A DNA stretch of 64,000 nt, from assembly GCF_900157365.1 (NCBI RefSeq), contig NZ_FUEZ01000004.1, positions 3,025,066 through 3,089,065 of the forward strand, in the 5' to 3' direction. Origin of the DNA: Mycobacterium numidiamassiliense. GTDB lineage: Bacteria; Actinomycetota; Actinomycetes; Mycobacteriales; Mycobacteriaceae. How positions within the stretch are numbered: the first letter of the stretch is position 1; every line of letters starts with the position of its first letter. The notes below the pieces were generated by a model that was not told where the DNA came from, did no database searches, and was given only the letters and a program-made list of their open reading frames with translations. A program made the translations under genes and the position numbers. Positions 26,501-34,230 of this stretch are shown piece after piece.

Positions 26501-27245
26501 CCGGTCCCGTCAGCTCAAAGCCGTGGCTGCCCGCGTACCAGATACCCGGTATCGGTACCCGGGCGCGGATATCGGCGAGGTCGCGACCGCTGAGTATGGC
26601 GACGGGACATTGCGACGCCAAGCATTCCAGCGCCTCGGTCGCTCCGTCGGCGAGGATGGCGGCCGCGGGATCGGCAACGATGGGGGACAAGGTTCCGTCG
26701 TAGTCGAGAAACAACGCCGGTTCTCGGGCGCCCAGAACACCGATTATCTGACCGTATGATTCCACGGCATCGGGGAGCTCCGAGATCCGTGTGTCGCCCA
26801 CGCGTACAGCGATGTTCTCCAGGTCCGCAACCACGACGTCGGCGCCGCACCCCCGTAGTCGGTCGGGATTCCCGGACCGGTCGACACCGATGACGAGAGC
26901 GAAGCCGTCGTCCTGGGCCGCCGCTGTCCCGGGACCGGCGTCGTCGACGACGACAGACCGTTGCGGACGCACACCGAGTTGGCGAAGGGCGTCTGCAAGG
27001 ACCGCGGCAGGGACGCCATCGACACAGACACCGAATAGGTCGTCAATCCCCGCGGATTTCAAGAGCTGCTGACCGCCCAGGCGCGATGCGTAGACCGCGG
27101 TGGCGACGCCGGCTTCCAGTAATTTTCGCACCAGGTTGATCGTCGACTCGAACAGCCGAACACCAGGAGTGTCGGCCAACACAACGTCGAGGTTGAAGAT
27201 CACGGCGTCGTGGTAGCGCGGGTCGACAGTGACCGGCAGCGTCAT
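23592..27245 (-). CDS. otsB1: OtsB1-type fusion: HAD remnant, trehalose-6-phosphate phosphatase and GH65 domain
   Basis: 1217 residues, collinear with M. tuberculosis OtsB1 (Rv2006, ~1327). Residues ~10-150 are a HAD domain lacking the ~110-residue cap of Rv2006 and with a degraded nucleophile motif. The trehalose-6-phosphate phosphatase domain has LFLDYDGTLSP (Asp181, Asp183) and IYIGDDLTDEDAFDAV near 360. The rest is glycoside hydrolase/phosphorylase family 65: RGVIGPDEFHSGYP holds the catalytic Glu near 914 and RTSHGSTLSGVVH the phosphate-binding loop, suggesting trehalose or maltose phosphorolysis. In M. tuberculosis the gene lies in the DosR-linked Rv2003c-Rv2007c region. Here a DosR-like box and a short coupled reading frame precede it. 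Confidence 0.93.
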   Translation of the reverse strand: MTLPVTVDPRYHDAVIFNLDVVLADTPGVRLFESTINLVRKLLEAGVATAVYASRLGGQQLLKSAGIDDLFGVCVDGVPAAVLADALRQLGVRPQRSVVVDDAGPGTAAAQDDGFALVIGVDRSGNPDRLRGCGADVVVADLENIAVRVGDTRISELPDAVESYGQIIGVLGAREPALFLDYDGTLSPIVADPAAAILADGATEALECLASQCPVAILSGRDLADIRARVPIPGIWYAGSHGFELTGPDGTYHRNEAAAAAIGVLERAAAELSTSLAEIPGVRVEHKRFAVAVHYREVAPEHIGEIVSATHKLGQRDGLRVTSGRMLVELRPDIDWDKGTTLAWIRDHIDASGSLLPIYIGDDLTDEDAFDAVQFDGIGIVVRHNEDGDRKTAARFALQSPDEVREFVQRGSNWLAIKREKSSTAWDFTYEGYDPQSEKLRESLCTVGNGYFATRGAAPESKADQVHYPGSYAAGVYNRLVDDVSGTAVDNESLVNLPNWLPLTFRVDGGSWFDLDAAEVLSYRQTLDLRGAVLTREVHFRDDAGRTSSLTQQRFAAMHMPHVGALQTTIVAEDWSGTIEIRSTLDGNVTNSLVERYRDLASDHLGLVEKREINDHSVLLTVQTTQSRIPIAMAARSIVWRDGTPVPATYHLVDQAAEIGHVIAVEMSLGDALTVEKIVTLFTGRDVATSEPAVDAQRLLSRLGRFAELRDGHLNAWAHLWERLSIEFEDFTDESRILRFHLLHLLQTVSPNSCDLDVGVPARGLNGEAYRGHIFWDELFIFPVLNLRLPMITRSLLAYRYRRLPEARQAAKAAGYSGAMFPWQSGSDGREESQRLHLNPRSGRWNPDSSARAHHIGIAVAYSAWKFYQVTGDLAYLIDYGAEMLTEIARFWVSRASYDRERERYSIRGVIGPDEFHSGYPDAPYDGIDNNAYTNVMAVWVIMRALDALKLLPLPNRLDLKETLGLHNKELAHWEEVSRRMYVPFHDGLISQFEGYGELQELDWDGYRRQYGNIQRLDRILEAEDDDVNRYKASKQADVLMLLYLMSATELGELLERLGYRFMPDKIPEMVDYYLARTSHGSTLSGVVHTWVLARANRHRAMEFFQQALKSDISDIQGGTTSEGVHLAAMAGSVDLMQRCFTGMETRSNRIILSPYWPEALGVLAFPIHYRGLHLHLRVSGKGVIISVDPRDAAGVEVECRGRVVQLMPGTTVRFPG

Positions 27246-27367
27246 GACGATGTCTTTGCTTGGGCGAACAACCGATGAGCGCCGTCGACATCTATGGGGT
27301 CGAGCGCCGGACTTATCGTGAGAGTGACAATTCTGGATACCGATTGCGTCGGTGCCTTCATTGCCAT
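27242..27367 (-). pseudogene. 41-codon remnant resembling the N-terminus of PfkB phosphofructokinase
   Basis: The frame from ATG 27367 contains SRIVTLTISPALD, which closely resembles the start of mycobacterial PfkB (Rv2029c: PRIITLTMNPALD), but homology fades after ~25 residues and the frame stops at a TGA overlapping the otsB1 ATG. All catalytic and nucleotide-binding parts of the ribokinase fold are absent. A DosR-like box lies 62 bases upstream of its ATG, the spacing expected for a pfkB promoter; pfkB belongs to the DosR regulon. I read it as the 5' stub of a deleted pfkB whose promoter and leader now drive otsB1. A genuine small leader ORF is the alternative. Confidence 0.45.
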
Positions 27368-27428
27368 TGGTTCTGCTGTCGGGGGTAGTGAGCCACCCCT
27401 GAATCCGACCAGTTGACGGACGCCGACG

Positions 27429-27448
27429 ATAGGGGCGGAAGTCCCGCG
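27429..27448. promoter_or_regulatory. DosR-like box upstream of pfkB remnant and otsB1
   Basis: ATAGGGGCGGAAGTCCCGCG matches 13 of 20 consensus positions and fits the core GGGNCNNNNGNCCC perfectly (GGGGCGGAAGTCCC). It lies 184 bases upstream of otsB1 and 62 bases upstream of the short coupled frame. Confidence 0.58.
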
Positions 27449-27526
27449 CCCCGTGGGCCGTTCGTCGGCGTGGAACTCAGCCACCGTCTGGATGCCGGGC
27501 CCCTGGTCTGTCGGGGCCATCGGCCG

Positions 27527-28051
27527 TCACGATGAGGACACTGACAAGGGGAGCATCACTGATGGGTTCGGGCGCCGTTCCTCGGCTGACACGATGCGAG
27601 CAACCAGCTCGCCGCCACGGATGACCTCAATCGTCTGCCCTGCCGCAACCCTGTCGAAGTAACGCCCCGCACGCTTTCGCAATTCGTCAAGCCCGATTTG
27701 CCGACCAGCGTCCGCCGGGATCGTGGTCATCCTCAAGTCCTCGGCCGACACGATCCGTGCCACCAACCTGCCGCTACGGACGACATAAATCGTCTCCCCG
27801 GCCGCCACCCGATCGAAGCAGCGCCCGGCGCGCGTTCGCAGTTCGTCAAGCCCGACCCACCCACCAGCGTCCGGTGCCACGGGTTTGACAGATCGCGCCG
27901 GAATCGGAGCCGCGCTCCAGTCGCCGACCGACACGATCCGTGCCACCAACTTGCCGCGACGGACGACATCGATCGTCTCCCCGGCGGCAACCCGCTCGAG
28001 ATACGTGCACGCGTTACTCCGGAGTTGGCCTAGGCCAATCACTTCCGGCAT
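27527..28051 (-). CDS. Triple Phd/YefM-type antitoxin-repeat protein without a toxin gene
   Basis: 174 residues from ATG 28051 (GGAG seven bases upstream); the frame extends upstream but that part is not protein-like. Three homologous units occur at about 5-44, 67-105 and 119-158. Each reads IGLxxLRxxAxxYxxRVAAGETIxVVRxGxLVARIVS, the N-terminal DNA-binding module of prevent-host-death antitoxins. Units 2 and 3 are the most alike. The C-terminal toxin-neutralising tail of Phd is absent and no PIN, Doc or RelE gene is adjacent. It may be a DNA-binding regulator built by triplication. A palindrome shared with the mce TetR promoters lies ~120 bases upstream. Confidence 0.8.
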   Translation of the reverse strand: MPEVIGLGQLRSNACTYLERVAAGETIDVVRRGKLVARIVSVGDWSAAPIPARSVKPVAPDAGGWVGLDELRTRAGRCFDRVAAGETIYVVRSGRLVARIVSAEDLRMTTIPADAGRQIGLDELRKRAGRYFDRVAAGQTIEVIRGGELVARIVSAEERRPNPSVMLPLSVSSS

Positions 28052-28377
28052 TTCGCTCCGATCTCTGTGTCCAGCGGCACGCGGCCGGCTGTTGACGGCT
28101 GTGTGCGGAGAGCTGCGGGCGCTCCGATCTAGGTCACTGGAAGCGACCCATTCGCCCAAGCAGAGTATATGACTGTACGTGCGGTCAGTGTCAACGGTTC
28201 CGCCTAGACGGACGGCGAAGCGGGGAAGCTGCGCTACGAGCTTCGTGCAAATGGGCGGGGTTGAGCGGGAAGGGTTCTCACCGACGACAGGTCCGGACCG
28301 AGGCGAAAAGCACTGTAAGCGAGCAAGATTGAACCCAACACGCCATCGAAATCTCACAAGCGCAACGGCGCAGGGCT
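28052..28377. other. Intergenic region between mceF and the Phd-repeat gene
   Basis: 326 bases with no gene that I can support. The only clear element is the palindrome at 28170-28187. No strong hairpin with a T-run follows mceF, so read-through from mce into the Phd-repeat gene is possible. Confidence 0.45.
28170..28187. promoter_or_regulatory. Third copy of the mce TetR-type operator
   Basis: TGACTGTACGTGCGGTCA is an imperfect palindrome (14 of 18 positions symmetric). Its GACTGTACGTGCGGTCA matches GACCGTACGGACGGTCA, found before the mce operon, at 14 of 17 positions. It lies 119 bases upstream of the Phd-repeat start. Confidence 0.5.
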
Positions 28378-29928
28378 TCAGCCGGGCGGCGTCAGCATGT
28401 ACTTCCATCCGTCGTCGCCTGTTCTGGTCGAGTTCTCGACGGAGTATCTGACCCCGTCGGGCCCCACCAGTTCACCGCTCTGGGGACTGTAGACCGCCGA
28501 GGGTGGCCCGCTCGGGGTATAGACGCAAGGGTTGGGCTGTTGTCCGTTGCATTGCACCGAACCTGATCCCGGCCGCGACAAAGGGTCACTAACCGGTGGG
28601 GGCGTCCCCGGCACTCGGTCGGCGGGCGCCGGGTTCATGCCGTTGTTGATCGATGGCGCGGGGATCACCTGACCCGGCTTCACCGGTTGATCGCAGCGTG
28701 CCGCGGGCGCCGGGCACGTGAGGATCTGGTTCGGGTCGCCATACCAGGGGTTGGTGCCCGCGGGAACGTACGGCTTGGGGTCGCGGCATTCCCTCGGCGT
28801 CGCGGCTCGCTTCCCGGGGACGTCGACACACGGGAGGTTGCGTGCCCCACGCACGGCGTTGGCCGGAGTGTCCTGCGGGATCTTGCAATATGTTCCGGAC
28901 GGCATCGGCGCCAGGCTGGTATCCGCTGGTGAACGCCACTGAGGTGCCGGCAGAAAGCCGGTCAGACATGGCGGGGGCTGGTTGATCGTCAGCGAAGTGC
29001 CGAGCGCGGCGTAGCCGGGGAAAGCCGCGGTCACCGTCTGGCCTTCGGCTGCGCCCTGCGGATAAGCCACCAGCAGCTGCTCGACGCCCTTGTGGTAGCG
29101 CTTGAGCATGTCCAGCACGATCTCGAGATTCGCCAGCGTCTGCGGCAGCGACTCGCGGACGTCGCCGAATACCGCGTTGACCTGATCTGCGGTCGGCGCC
29201 GCCTGGGTGAGGATGCTTTGCACGTGCTGGTCGCTTTCGGCGCTCTGCGCGGCCAGGATGTCCAGGTTGTGCGACCAGCGCTGGATCGCGTCCCGGGAGT
29301 CGACCTGGCTGTCGATGATCGGCCCGGAGCCTTGGATGATGTCGTGGATATCGGTGATGTTGGTCTTGAAGTCTCCGACGATCGCCTGCGTCGCATCGAC
29401 GAGTCGTTGCAGTGCGGGGCCCAACCCGCCTACCGCTTGGGCTGTTTCGTCGAGCAGCGCGGGGATCTTGTCCTTGGGCAGCGCGGCCAGCCCGCGGTTC
29501 GCGGCATCCAGCGCCGGCCCGATCGCGGTAGGCACGTTACCGTTGGTGATGGTCTGTCCCGGCGAGAAGTATTTGCCCGGGTTGCCTACCGATACCAGGT
29601 CCAGATACTGCTCACCGACCGCCGACACCGAATGCACGTTCGCCGACGCGTCAATCGGGATCTTGTAGCGGTTGGCGATACTCATGGTCACGTGCGCGCC
29701 CGTCTCGGTCGGGTCGACGGCGGTGACTGTGCCGATGGTTTCACCGCGATAAGTCACGTTGGACGTCTTGTACAGACCGCCCGACGCGGGCAGGTCCGCC
29801 TGCAGCGTGTACTGGCCGATCCCTGCCGCAGTGGGAATCTGCAGGTAATACCCGCCCAGCACAACCGCTGTGATCGCAGTCAGAATGGTGAACAGGATCA
29901 GCTGGCGCCGGATGAAGCGGGTCAGCAT
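28378..29928 (-). CDS. mceF: Mce family protein MceF
   Basis: 516 residues. One N-terminal transmembrane helix (LILFTILTAITAVVLGGYYL) precedes the MlaD/Mce domain at ~40-115 with VTYRGETIGTVTAVDPT. A helical coiled region follows (~150-290), then a Pro/Cys-rich tail. Mce proteins form a hexameric, needle-like channel carrying lipids across the cell envelope with YrbE permeases. Its ATG overlaps the mceE stop by seven bases. The tail has several Cys and many Pro-Gly repeats typical of the last Mce subunit. Confidence 0.93.
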   Translation of the reverse strand: MLTRFIRRQLILFTILTAITAVVLGGYYLQIPTAAGIGQYTLQADLPASGGLYKTSNVTYRGETIGTVTAVDPTETGAHVTMSIANRYKIPIDASANVHSVSAVGEQYLDLVSVGNPGKYFSPGQTITNGNVPTAIGPALDAANRGLAALPKDKIPALLDETAQAVGGLGPALQRLVDATQAIVGDFKTNITDIHDIIQGSGPIIDSQVDSRDAIQRWSHNLDILAAQSAESDQHVQSILTQAAPTADQVNAVFGDVRESLPQTLANLEIVLDMLKRYHKGVEQLLVAYPQGAAEGQTVTAAFPGYAALGTSLTINQPPPCLTGFLPAPQWRSPADTSLAPMPSGTYCKIPQDTPANAVRGARNLPCVDVPGKRAATPRECRDPKPYVPAGTNPWYGDPNQILTCPAPAARCDQPVKPGQVIPAPSINNGMNPAPADRVPGTPPPVSDPLSRPGSGSVQCNGQQPNPCVYTPSGPPSAVYSPQSGELVGPDGVRYSVENSTRTGDDGWKYMLTPPG

Positions 29929-31121
29929 TGTCTATCCGCCCTTTCGACCAGCGGGCCGCCCGGGACGTCGTTGGGGTTCGGCGTGTACCGGACATCGGGG
30001 ATCATCGTTTCCGGGTCGCGGCCCCACGATTGCTCGAGCGCGCGCAGCGCTCCGGAGAATCCAGTCCCGGTAAGGACCCCGTTGTCGACAGCGCTGAGGG
30101 TCAGGTCAAGCGTCAGCGACAGGTTGAAGTAGTCGCCGCGGAACGACTTCGGCACGCTGTCGACGTCGAACGGCCGGACGAGCATCAGCTTGAGTGCGCG
30201 GATCAAATACGGTGAGGCACGGCCCAGTTCCCGCAACGGGCACTGCAGCGACAGCAGATCTTGGTGGAGGTCGTTCCGCGAGGCGGACAGGTATTGGTCG
30301 GCAACCTGGCTGAGGCCTCCTGTCGCGTCGATCGCATTGATCAAAAGGTTCTGTTTGTCGGCGAAATGTTTGATCAGTGGCGGGAATTCGGTGAGGACCC
30401 GATCCAGCACGGCCGAGCGGGAACCCACGTACGCCAACAGCCGGTTGGTCGAATCGATGGCTCGGGTGATGTCATCGCGTTGCTCGTTGAGTCGGGCGTT
30501 GAAGGTGTCCAACTTGTCCAGGAAGGCACGGGTCTGGTCGGCCCGCCCGTTCAGGATGTTGTAGGCCTCGTTCTGTAGCACTTCGAGGTTCGGGACGCCG
30601 CCTCCGCGCAAGATGAGGGCGAGACTGGCCAACGTCTGCTCGGTCGTGGGGTAAGCGGACGAATTCTTCAGTGGGATGGTGTCGCCGTTCTTCAATAGCT
30701 CCGGTGACGGGTTGGGCGGCGTGGCCAGCTCCACATGCTGAGAACCGAGCAGGCTTGTCTGCCCGATTTTGGCGGTGGCGTTCTTGGGTAACTTGACGTT
30801 CTTGTCCACACGTAGCGTCAGCGTGGCGACCCAGTTCTTCAGTTCGATCGCGCGCACCGTGCCGACAAAGACATCGGCCACCCGCACCCGGCTGTTGTCG
30901 TTCAAGGCCAGCGTGTCGGGCATCTGCACGTAGACGACGTAGGAGCCGGGCCCGCTGCCCGGGCCACCGGGCATCGGCACGTTCGCGATTCCGCGCCAGC
31001 TCGCGCACGACGTCAGCGCCACCGCGGCCCCCAGTAGAGCCAGCCCCTGCCAGGCCCGGTGCCGAATGCGAGAACCGAACGCGCACAGCGCGTTCACGAC
31101 CACCGTGCTTCGTGCGTCCAT
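29922..31121 (-). CDS. mceE: Mce family lipoprotein MceE (LprK-like)
   Basis: About 399 residues from ATG 31121, one base overlapping the mceD stop. The signal peptide ends in the lipobox LTSC (Cys39), marking this as the lipoprotein subunit of the Mce complex. The Mce domain contains VRVADVFVGTVRAIELKNW and SLLGSQHVELATPP. The helical domain runs to ~330. It is tethered to the outer face of the plasma membrane and expected to line the lipid channel. Confidence 0.93.
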   Translation of the reverse strand: MDARSTVVVNALCAFGSRIRHRAWQGLALLGAAVALTSCASWRGIANVPMPGGPGSGPGSYVVYVQMPDTLALNDNSRVRVADVFVGTVRAIELKNWVATLTLRVDKNVKLPKNATAKIGQTSLLGSQHVELATPPNPSPELLKNGDTIPLKNSSAYPTTEQTLASLALILRGGGVPNLEVLQNEAYNILNGRADQTRAFLDKLDTFNARLNEQRDDITRAIDSTNRLLAYVGSRSAVLDRVLTEFPPLIKHFADKQNLLINAIDATGGLSQVADQYLSASRNDLHQDLLSLQCPLRELGRASPYLIRALKLMLVRPFDVDSVPKSFRGDYFNLSLTLDLTLSAVDNGVLTGTGFSGALRALEQSWGRDPETMIPDVRYTPNPNDVPGGPLVERADRQC

Positions 31122-32674
31122 CACGATCCCGGTCCTGTCGAGGCGGCCGCCGGTGTCGGCGCGACCGGCCCCGGGACCACACCCGGCCCCGGCAGCGGCG
31201 GCGGGATCGGCACCTGCGGCGCCCTTAAGCCGATGGGGGGCGACACCGGGTACTCGTCGTACGCATTCGGCGGTCCCGGCGGGGTTTGGAGCCCTGACTG
31301 CGGGGGTGCGATATCCGTGCCGCCCATCAGTTCGGCCAGAGATTCGGGGGTCAACAGGCCCGCCGTGGTCGGCCCCACCTGTGTGCCCTGCATGCCTGGC
31401 GCCACAACCCAGCCGGGCTGGGTGTTGCGGTGCGACAACGGGGTATCTGGCACCCAGATCCCGGGCACCGTCGTGTCCTTGTACCCGTTCGGCGGCCGGA
31501 GCCGGGGCTCGGAGTAGGCGACTTCCTTGGGTAGCGTCTCCGCGGTGCTGAACAGGTTCAGCCCGAACGGGAGGTAGTTGAACTTGATCGCATCGAGGAT
31601 TGGCGCCAGGTATTGCGCACACAGTTCGGCGGAATCTTGATAGCCCAGCCGGCTACCGGCCTGGATCATGCTGCACATGAACTGCATTGGGTTCGTGAAG
31701 TTCGGGATTGCCGGGATGGACATGACCGCACCGTGTGACGGGTGGTAAATCTGGCTGAGGTTCGTCTCGAGCGTCGGCAAGACGTGCAGGCCGGTCTCCA
31801 AACCATTCAGTGGGTCGGGTTGGACCAGCGTGGTGGTCACGGTGGCGAGGTTGTCGACGTCGCGCGCGAGAACCTCGCGGTTCTTGGCCAAGAACGGGCG
31901 CAGTGTGGAGAGCAGGCCGTCGAACTGCCGTATCGCATTGGTGAGGTCCCGGTCAGACCCGGTCAACTCGTCGGTGAATTGGGCCAGGTTGTTGTTCAAC
32001 GCGACGAACTGCCGGTCGTCCTTGCGCAGAGCGTTGACGAATTGCGCCAGGCTGTGCACCACCGCGAACAAGTCGCCACGGCCCTCGTTCAGCGCGGTCA
32101 GCGCCTGCGACAGGCTGTTCAGCGTGGTGTTGAACTGCTTGCCCTTTCCGGCCAGCCCATCGGAGAAAGACTCGATGAGGTCACCAAAGGGGCCTTTGGG
32201 CTGCTCGGGTGTCGGGCCGAGTTTGGAGATGATGTTGGCGACGCTGTCGCGCAGTTGGTCCCACTCCGTAGGCACCTGCGTGCGCTCGATGGGGATCACG
32301 GCGTTGTCGGCCATCACTGGACCACCCTTGTAGGGCGGCTCCAACTGAATGCTCCGCGACGCCACCAGCGCGGGGTTCACGACCACCGCGGACGCGTTGG
32401 CGGGCACCTTGTACTTGTTGCTGTAGTGAAACGTCACCTTCATCTTGTCGCCGGCCGGCTCGATCTTGTCGACCGAACCCACGCGAACGCCCATGATCTG
32501 AACTTTGTCCCCGGAATAGAGCGCGTTCGCCGCTGGGAGGTAAGCGACCACGGTGTTGTTGGTCAACTTCTGGTAGAGCCGCCAGCCGACGAACCCGGCG
32601 ACGAGGGCCAGCACCACCACGAGCAACACGATGGCCCTCCGGTGCCGCAGGTTGCGGATATCGAGGATGCTCAA
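31121..32674 (-). CDS. mceD: Mce family protein MceD
   Basis: 517 residues. The N-terminal membrane helix is AIVLLVVVLALVAGFVGWRLY; the Mce domain has VQIMGVRVGSVDKIEPAGDK and SRSIQLEPPYKGG. A coiled helical region (~140-290) and a Pro-rich C-terminal ~110 residues follow (PIPPPLPGPGVVPGPVAPTP). Overlaps mceC by ATGA. The disordered Pro-rich tail is common in MceC and MceD and may span the periplasm or contact peptidoglycan. Confidence 0.93.
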   Translation of the reverse strand: MSILDIRNLRHRRAIVLLVVVLALVAGFVGWRLYQKLTNNTVVAYLPAANALYSGDKVQIMGVRVGSVDKIEPAGDKMKVTFHYSNKYKVPANASAVVVNPALVASRSIQLEPPYKGGPVMADNAVIPIERTQVPTEWDQLRDSVANIISKLGPTPEQPKGPFGDLIESFSDGLAGKGKQFNTTLNSLSQALTALNEGRGDLFAVVHSLAQFVNALRKDDRQFVALNNNLAQFTDELTGSDRDLTNAIRQFDGLLSTLRPFLAKNREVLARDVDNLATVTTTLVQPDPLNGLETGLHVLPTLETNLSQIYHPSHGAVMSIPAIPNFTNPMQFMCSMIQAGSRLGYQDSAELCAQYLAPILDAIKFNYLPFGLNLFSTAETLPKEVAYSEPRLRPPNGYKDTTVPGIWVPDTPLSHRNTQPGWVVAPGMQGTQVGPTTAGLLTPESLAELMGGTDIAPPQSGLQTPPGPPNAYDEYPVSPPIGLRAPQVPIPPPLPGPGVVPGPVAPTPAAASTGPGS

Positions 32675-34230
32675 TTCTGGCTACCTCCCGTTGCGCCGCT
32701 ACCGCCCGTCCCGCCCGGCGTGATGAAGGGAGCCGGCAGCTGCTGCCCAGGTCCCAGCGGCGCGGGTGGCCCCGGCGGCAGCCCCGGCGCGAACGTGGAC
32801 GGCGCAGGGATGGGGCCGGCTGGTTGCAGACCCTCGGTGCGCGCTCCCGGCGGCGCGTTGGGCGGTAGCGGCAGCGGTGTGCCCGGGACATCCGGAGGCG
32901 CCTCGCCTGGTCGCCCGGCGATCGGGATCCCCGGTGTCGGTGGCAGGCCGTTCGGGTTCGGCGGCGACGTCTGCACGTCGATCGGTGCAGGGAAACTGCC
33001 GCCGAAAGGACCCACGCTTACCCCCGCGCACGGCAGCGGGTTCCACGGCCGCGGCAGCGCGTCAGCCGGCGGGGTGTACGAACACGCTATCCCCGGTGGC
33101 ACGGCCGGTCCCGGATGTTCCGGGGTGCCTTCCAGCACCGGAGGTGCGGGCGGCGGCGCGCCGTTGGGGAATCGGGTGCCGTTGGGGTCGGGCAAGCGGA
33201 ACTCGGGTAGGCCCGCGCTGCGCCAGAAGTCCTCCGGGTCGATACCACGCTTCTTGAAGGCGGCGTCGACAAACGGCTGCAACACCCAGTACGGCAGCAG
33301 ATTCGACAGCACGATCTTGAAGTAAGGTCCCGACGCGACGGATTCCCCTAGCGATGCGGCGAATTGACCGACATACGTGAGGGTTTGAGCCAGGTCGTCC
33401 TTGCGTGCGACGAGGACATCGCTGATGGTGTGCAACTGCTCCAGCACAGGATTCAGGTTCGGGTTGTCGTTGATCAATCCCTGCACCTGGGTCGAGAAGG
33501 CGGAAATGTTCCCCAGCAGGGTGTCGATGGCCCGTCCACGTTCGTTGAACGCGGCCAGCAGCGCCTTCGCGTTGAGCAACAACCGGTTGATTTGTTCACT
33601 GCGTTCACCAAGCACGCTGGCTACTTGGTTGGCCTGAGCGAGCAGGTGCTTGATCTCTTCGTCGCGCTTGCCGATGGTGTCGGAGAATTTGGCCACACCG
33701 TCGAGGGCGGCACTCAGGTGCGGGTAGGTCTGATTGATGGTCTCCGACAAGACGTTCAGCGACCGCTTCACGGTGTCGATGTCCCAGCCGGTGGCGGCCT
33801 TGGTGACGTCGAAGGCCGCGTCGTAGAGCTGATACGGGGTGGTGCTTTGGGACAGTGGCAACACGCCCCCGGGCCGCAACGGCTGGGTTCCCCGCGGCTC
33901 GATCTCGAGCACCTTCTTACCCAGGATGGTGTCCGTCTTGATCGCGAGCCGGCTCTCGGTGCCGATGCTGTTGCCGCCGATGGAGAACTTGATCAGGACG
34001 TGGTCGCCGTCGATCTCGAGCCCCTCCACCTTGCCGACATTCACGCCGGTGATGCGCACCTTGTCGTTCTGGTTCAGTTGACCGGTGTCGGTGAACTGCA
34101 CGTAGTAGCTCGGACTGGCAAAAATCATCGGGACGCTGGTGAAGCTTTGGCCGACGGCGACGACGAGCACCAGCACGGTGATGCCCATGAGCCCGGCGTG
34201 GCCGCGGTTGAATTCCGTTAGTGATCTCAT
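32671..34230 (-). CDS. mceC: Mce family protein MceC
   Basis: About 519 residues from ATG 34230, overlapping the mceB stop by ATGA; an upstream extension of the frame is rejected. The membrane helix is LMGITVLVLVVAVGQSF; the Mce domain has VRITGVNVGKVEGLEIDGDH and TILGKKVLEIEPRG. A helical region reaches ~320. The last ~190 residues are extremely Pro/Gly-rich and probably disordered. Part of the Mce lipid-uptake complex. Confidence 0.93.
   Translation of the reverse strand: MRSLTEFNRGHAGLMGITVLVLVVAVGQSFTSVPMIFASPSYYVQFTDTGQLNQNDKVRITGVNVGKVEGLEIDGDHVLIKFSIGGNSIGTESRLAIKTDTILGKKVLEIEPRGTQPLRPGGVLPLSQSTTPYQLYDAAFDVTKAATGWDIDTVKRSLNVLSETINQTYPHLSAALDGVAKFSDTIGKRDEEIKHLLAQANQVASVLGERSEQINRLLLNAKALLAAFNERGRAIDTLLGNISAFSTQVQGLINDNPNLNPVLEQLHTISDVLVARKDDLAQTLTYVGQFAASLGESVASGPYFKIVLSNLLPYWVLQPFVDAAFKKRGIDPEDFWRSAGLPEFRLPDPNGTRFPNGAPPPAPPVLEGTPEHPGPAVPPGIACSYTPPADALPRPWNPLPCAGVSVGPFGGSFPAPIDVQTSPPNPNGLPPTPGIPIAGRPGEAPPDVPGTPLPLPPNAPPGARTEGLQPAGPIPAPSTFAPGLPPGPPAPLGPGQQLPAPFITPGGTGGSGATGGSQN

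Noticed and set aside
29922..31622. 167-residue extension of the MceE frame
   Set aside because: It is out-of-frame sequence of mceD; the true start at 31121 is followed directly by a lipoprotein signal peptide.
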